Shown one piece after another: positions 62,138 through 64,000 of a DNA stretch of 64,000 nucleotides. The notes below the pieces were generated by a model. It ran no database searches. It was not told the DNA's origin and was given only the letters and a program-made list of their open reading frames with translations. The stretch covers positions 186,001-250,000 of the forward strand of contig NC_088312.1 in assembly GCF_910592395.1 (NCBI RefSeq). Direction: 5' to 3'. The first letter of the stretch is position 1. Every line of letters starts with the position of its first letter. Both the position numbers and the translations under genes were made by a program. Origin of the DNA: Lineus longissimus (lineage: Eukaryota > Nemertea > Pilidiophora > Heteronemertea > Lineidae).

Positions 62138-64000
62138 TCATGTGATCTGCGAGTTCACCTTGATCATCTCAATCAAGATGTTATCAATATTGTTCTCGTC
62201 ACCAAGATCCACATCAGGAACAATCAAAGCCAGCAGTTTGGACACATTCGACCTCAACTTGGTTAATTTCTCTTTTGATTCTTTGATGATCTTATCCTGT
62301 TTTATAATGAAATCAACCTGCTGCAAGGGATCTAACCTGGTGATGTCCTTGTCACTAAGGTTGGAATTACTAATCTCCACTGGCTTTGTCTGCGACGATG
62401 AGGTACACGTGACAACACGTGGCGTCTTGTCCCCCCGCAATGCCTGGTTCAGCTGGTTCACATCTGGTTTAATATCCACGCTTTCTAATGATGCATCACT
62501 GTCGTCACTGTTGTCAATGACGATCACCTGTTTCTCACCTTCCTCGTACTTGATGCGTTTCGCTGCTGATTCTCCTGGCTCCCTCTTGACGTGCGGTGCG
62601 GTTGGTATGGTTGGTATTGATGGTGGTGTGGACGTGGAAGCTATTGGCAGGGATGCAATTAGTCGTGGAGTTGGTGGTGTGCTTGAAGACGTGGAAGTGG
62701 GTTTAGCAGCTGGCTGCTGTGGAAAAACAGCATTAATCCATCAATTACAGTGTTGCATAATCAAAGGACATTTAACTTTTACCCAACCATTCTGCCGAGC
62801 TAATATACTTCAATGACTGCTATACAGATAATAAATATTCCATCTCACAAGTGAAACTGTGGTTGTCAAGCACATCTAATATCATAGTTGGGCAACGGCA
62901 CAAGAATTAAGGGAACTCTAGCAAACACCATCTGAGGATGCAGTATAAGGCAACCGAACATATGTCTAAAGAGGAACTGGCCGGACAATATCAAAGACTA
63001 GACAGGGGCAGAAGATAGGAGACTTGATCTATCTCTTGGAAGAACATTGTGGATGTGCCCCAATGGCCGCAGGACATAATGAAGATGTTGATAACAAAGT
63101 CAATGGTAGCTTTGACACATTCGACAGGCCAAACTTATGACTGAAGACTGACAACCTACCCTTGCAATAAGATTACCAGCGAGTACCATCGGTCGCATCT
63201 GAGAGCGCTGCCGATCAATCTGTTTTTGCTGGCCCTTCAACTGTTCAATCACCTTCTTTTGTTCTTCTTCTCGTCGCATGGATTCCTGCAACTTCTCCTG
63301 AAGGGCGACATCTTCAGGACTGTTTAGCAACTGCAATTCAAATGAATTCTATATAGTATGAAATGTCATTCGAAGACACCCTGACCAATGTAATGCCACA
63401 ACTCTTCCCCTGGTTTAGAGGATTACTGCATGAACTGATTGTCTCCGCAAACACAACAAGTGTGGAGTTAAAGTGAGGCCAAAACCACGGCCTCGCCAGT
63501 GTTTTGGGTGTAATGAGAGTGTTTGGAGAGACAACCAATTCCGACCGTGGGGTAGCAATTTCTACCTAAAACTAAACATCCAAATCTGATTTTGCTTCCA
63601 TATTTTGCACCAACCTCGGGAGTTCCGTTTGCCTGATCATCCCCGCTGCCATCAACATCAGGCAACGTGAATTATACACTGTAAACAGTAGTACATGGAT
63701 GAGAAGGTAGGGGGCGTTTGAAGGCTTACACGGCAAGAACAAGGAATACATACCGCCGAGGCTGCGGCATGAGATGCAGCACCGGACGCAGCGGAGACTA
63801 GCTGTTTCTTTAACGCGGTCACTTGATGTTCCATGAACTTTAACTTCTGAGCCTGATCATGTTTCTTCTTCTCTTCTTCTTCTCTTTGTTTTTGTTTGTC
63901 GTGTTCGATTTGCTTCTTGACCGTTTTCTCGTAAGACGCGCCCGTTCTCCCACACAGGACATCGTCTTCATCCTCGGGTTCCTCACCGATATCACACCGG
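62138..64000 (-). CDS. MORC-family (MORC3/4-like) protein, last three exons, 5'-partial
   Basis: Minus-strand exons: beyond 64000 to 63754, 63330-63160 and 62716-62138, all joined in phase 0 with GT/AG borders; 331 codons are visible before the TGA. Exon 1 is acidic, then a charged coiled coil (VKKQIEHDKQKQREEEEKKK and on to ALKKQLVSAAS). Exon 2 is a second coil (LQESMRREEEQKKVIEQLKG). Exon 3 has a Pro/Thr/Ser-rich region, VKREPGE, then VIVIDNSDDSD and a terminal coil with LRSNVSKLLALIVPDVDLGD. That last block resembles the C-terminal end of MORC3/MORC4. From family knowledge these are GHKL-ATPase and CW-zinc-finger chromatin proteins of nuclear bodies; those domains would lie outside the window. 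A possible 18-nt microexon (63613-63630, ANGTPE) is phase compatible but has a weak acceptor. Assignment rests on the C-terminal block and overall layout. Confidence 0.6.
62717..63159. other. Intron of the MORC-like gene
   Basis: Donor GTAGGT at 63159 and acceptor TTTTTCCACAG at 62717 on the minus strand. No other feature seen. Confidence 0.6.

Noticed and set aside
62142-62816. 224-residue plus-strand frame
   Set aside because: Antisense shadow of the last MORC-like exon; it crosses that gene's splice acceptor.

Overview
The window is animal nuclear DNA. It has spliced genes with GT-AG introns, animal protein families (ARHGAP20-type RhoGAP, MORC-type ATPase, YHYH-domain secreted protein), non-LTR retrotransposon debris and an unusual number of minisatellites. 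Gene content and the CR1/L2-like LINE point to a marine bilaterian invertebrate, most likely lophotrochozoan (mollusc, annelid or brachiopod) or an invertebrate deuterostome. I cannot narrow it further.

Region 1 (1-47.5 kb, + strand) is one large gene that enters from the left. Its 3' half matches vertebrate ARHGAP20: a PH domain, an RA domain, a RhoGAP domain with an intact arginine finger, and a long Ser/Pro-rich tail. Unlike vertebrate ARHGAP20, two exons at 231-300 and 678-780 plus the exon at 33988 encode the C-terminal half of a Dbl-homology (RhoGEF) domain, so the full-length product should be DH-PH-RA-RhoGAP. Between exons 780 and 33988 lies a 33-kb intron that holds at least five candidate alternative first exons: 9905-12454 (850 codons), 20132-20239, 26569-26679, 30387-30542 and 32452-32523, with a weaker one at 27116-27235. 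Each opens with ATG and ends in phase 0 at a GT donor, matching the phase-0 acceptor at 33988. These forms would skip almost all of the DH domain. Two start with an N-myristoylation-type sequence. The same intron carries the 22-, 46- and 54-bp tandem arrays and two LINE fragments.

Region 2 (47.5-55.5 kb) is intergenic or unresolved. It holds a decayed coding-like stretch, duplicated segments, a YY1-motif repeat element and a 38-bp tandem array with a palindromic core. Region 3 (55.5-56.8 kb, +) is a large terminal exon for a basic, unrecognised protein. Region 4 (57.2-58.4 kb, -) is a two-exon YHYH-domain gene with signal peptide and GPI-type tail; its start codon appears to be split by the intron and its tail-coding segment is duplicated downstream. 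Region 5 (60.0-61.3 kb) is a 53-bp tandem array. Region 6 (62.1-64.0 kb, -) holds the last three exons of a MORC-family gene with coiled coils, a SUMO-interaction motif and several SUMO-attachment consensus sites.

All gene models were assembled by eye from splice signals, phase and family resemblance. No alignment, transcript or database search was run.
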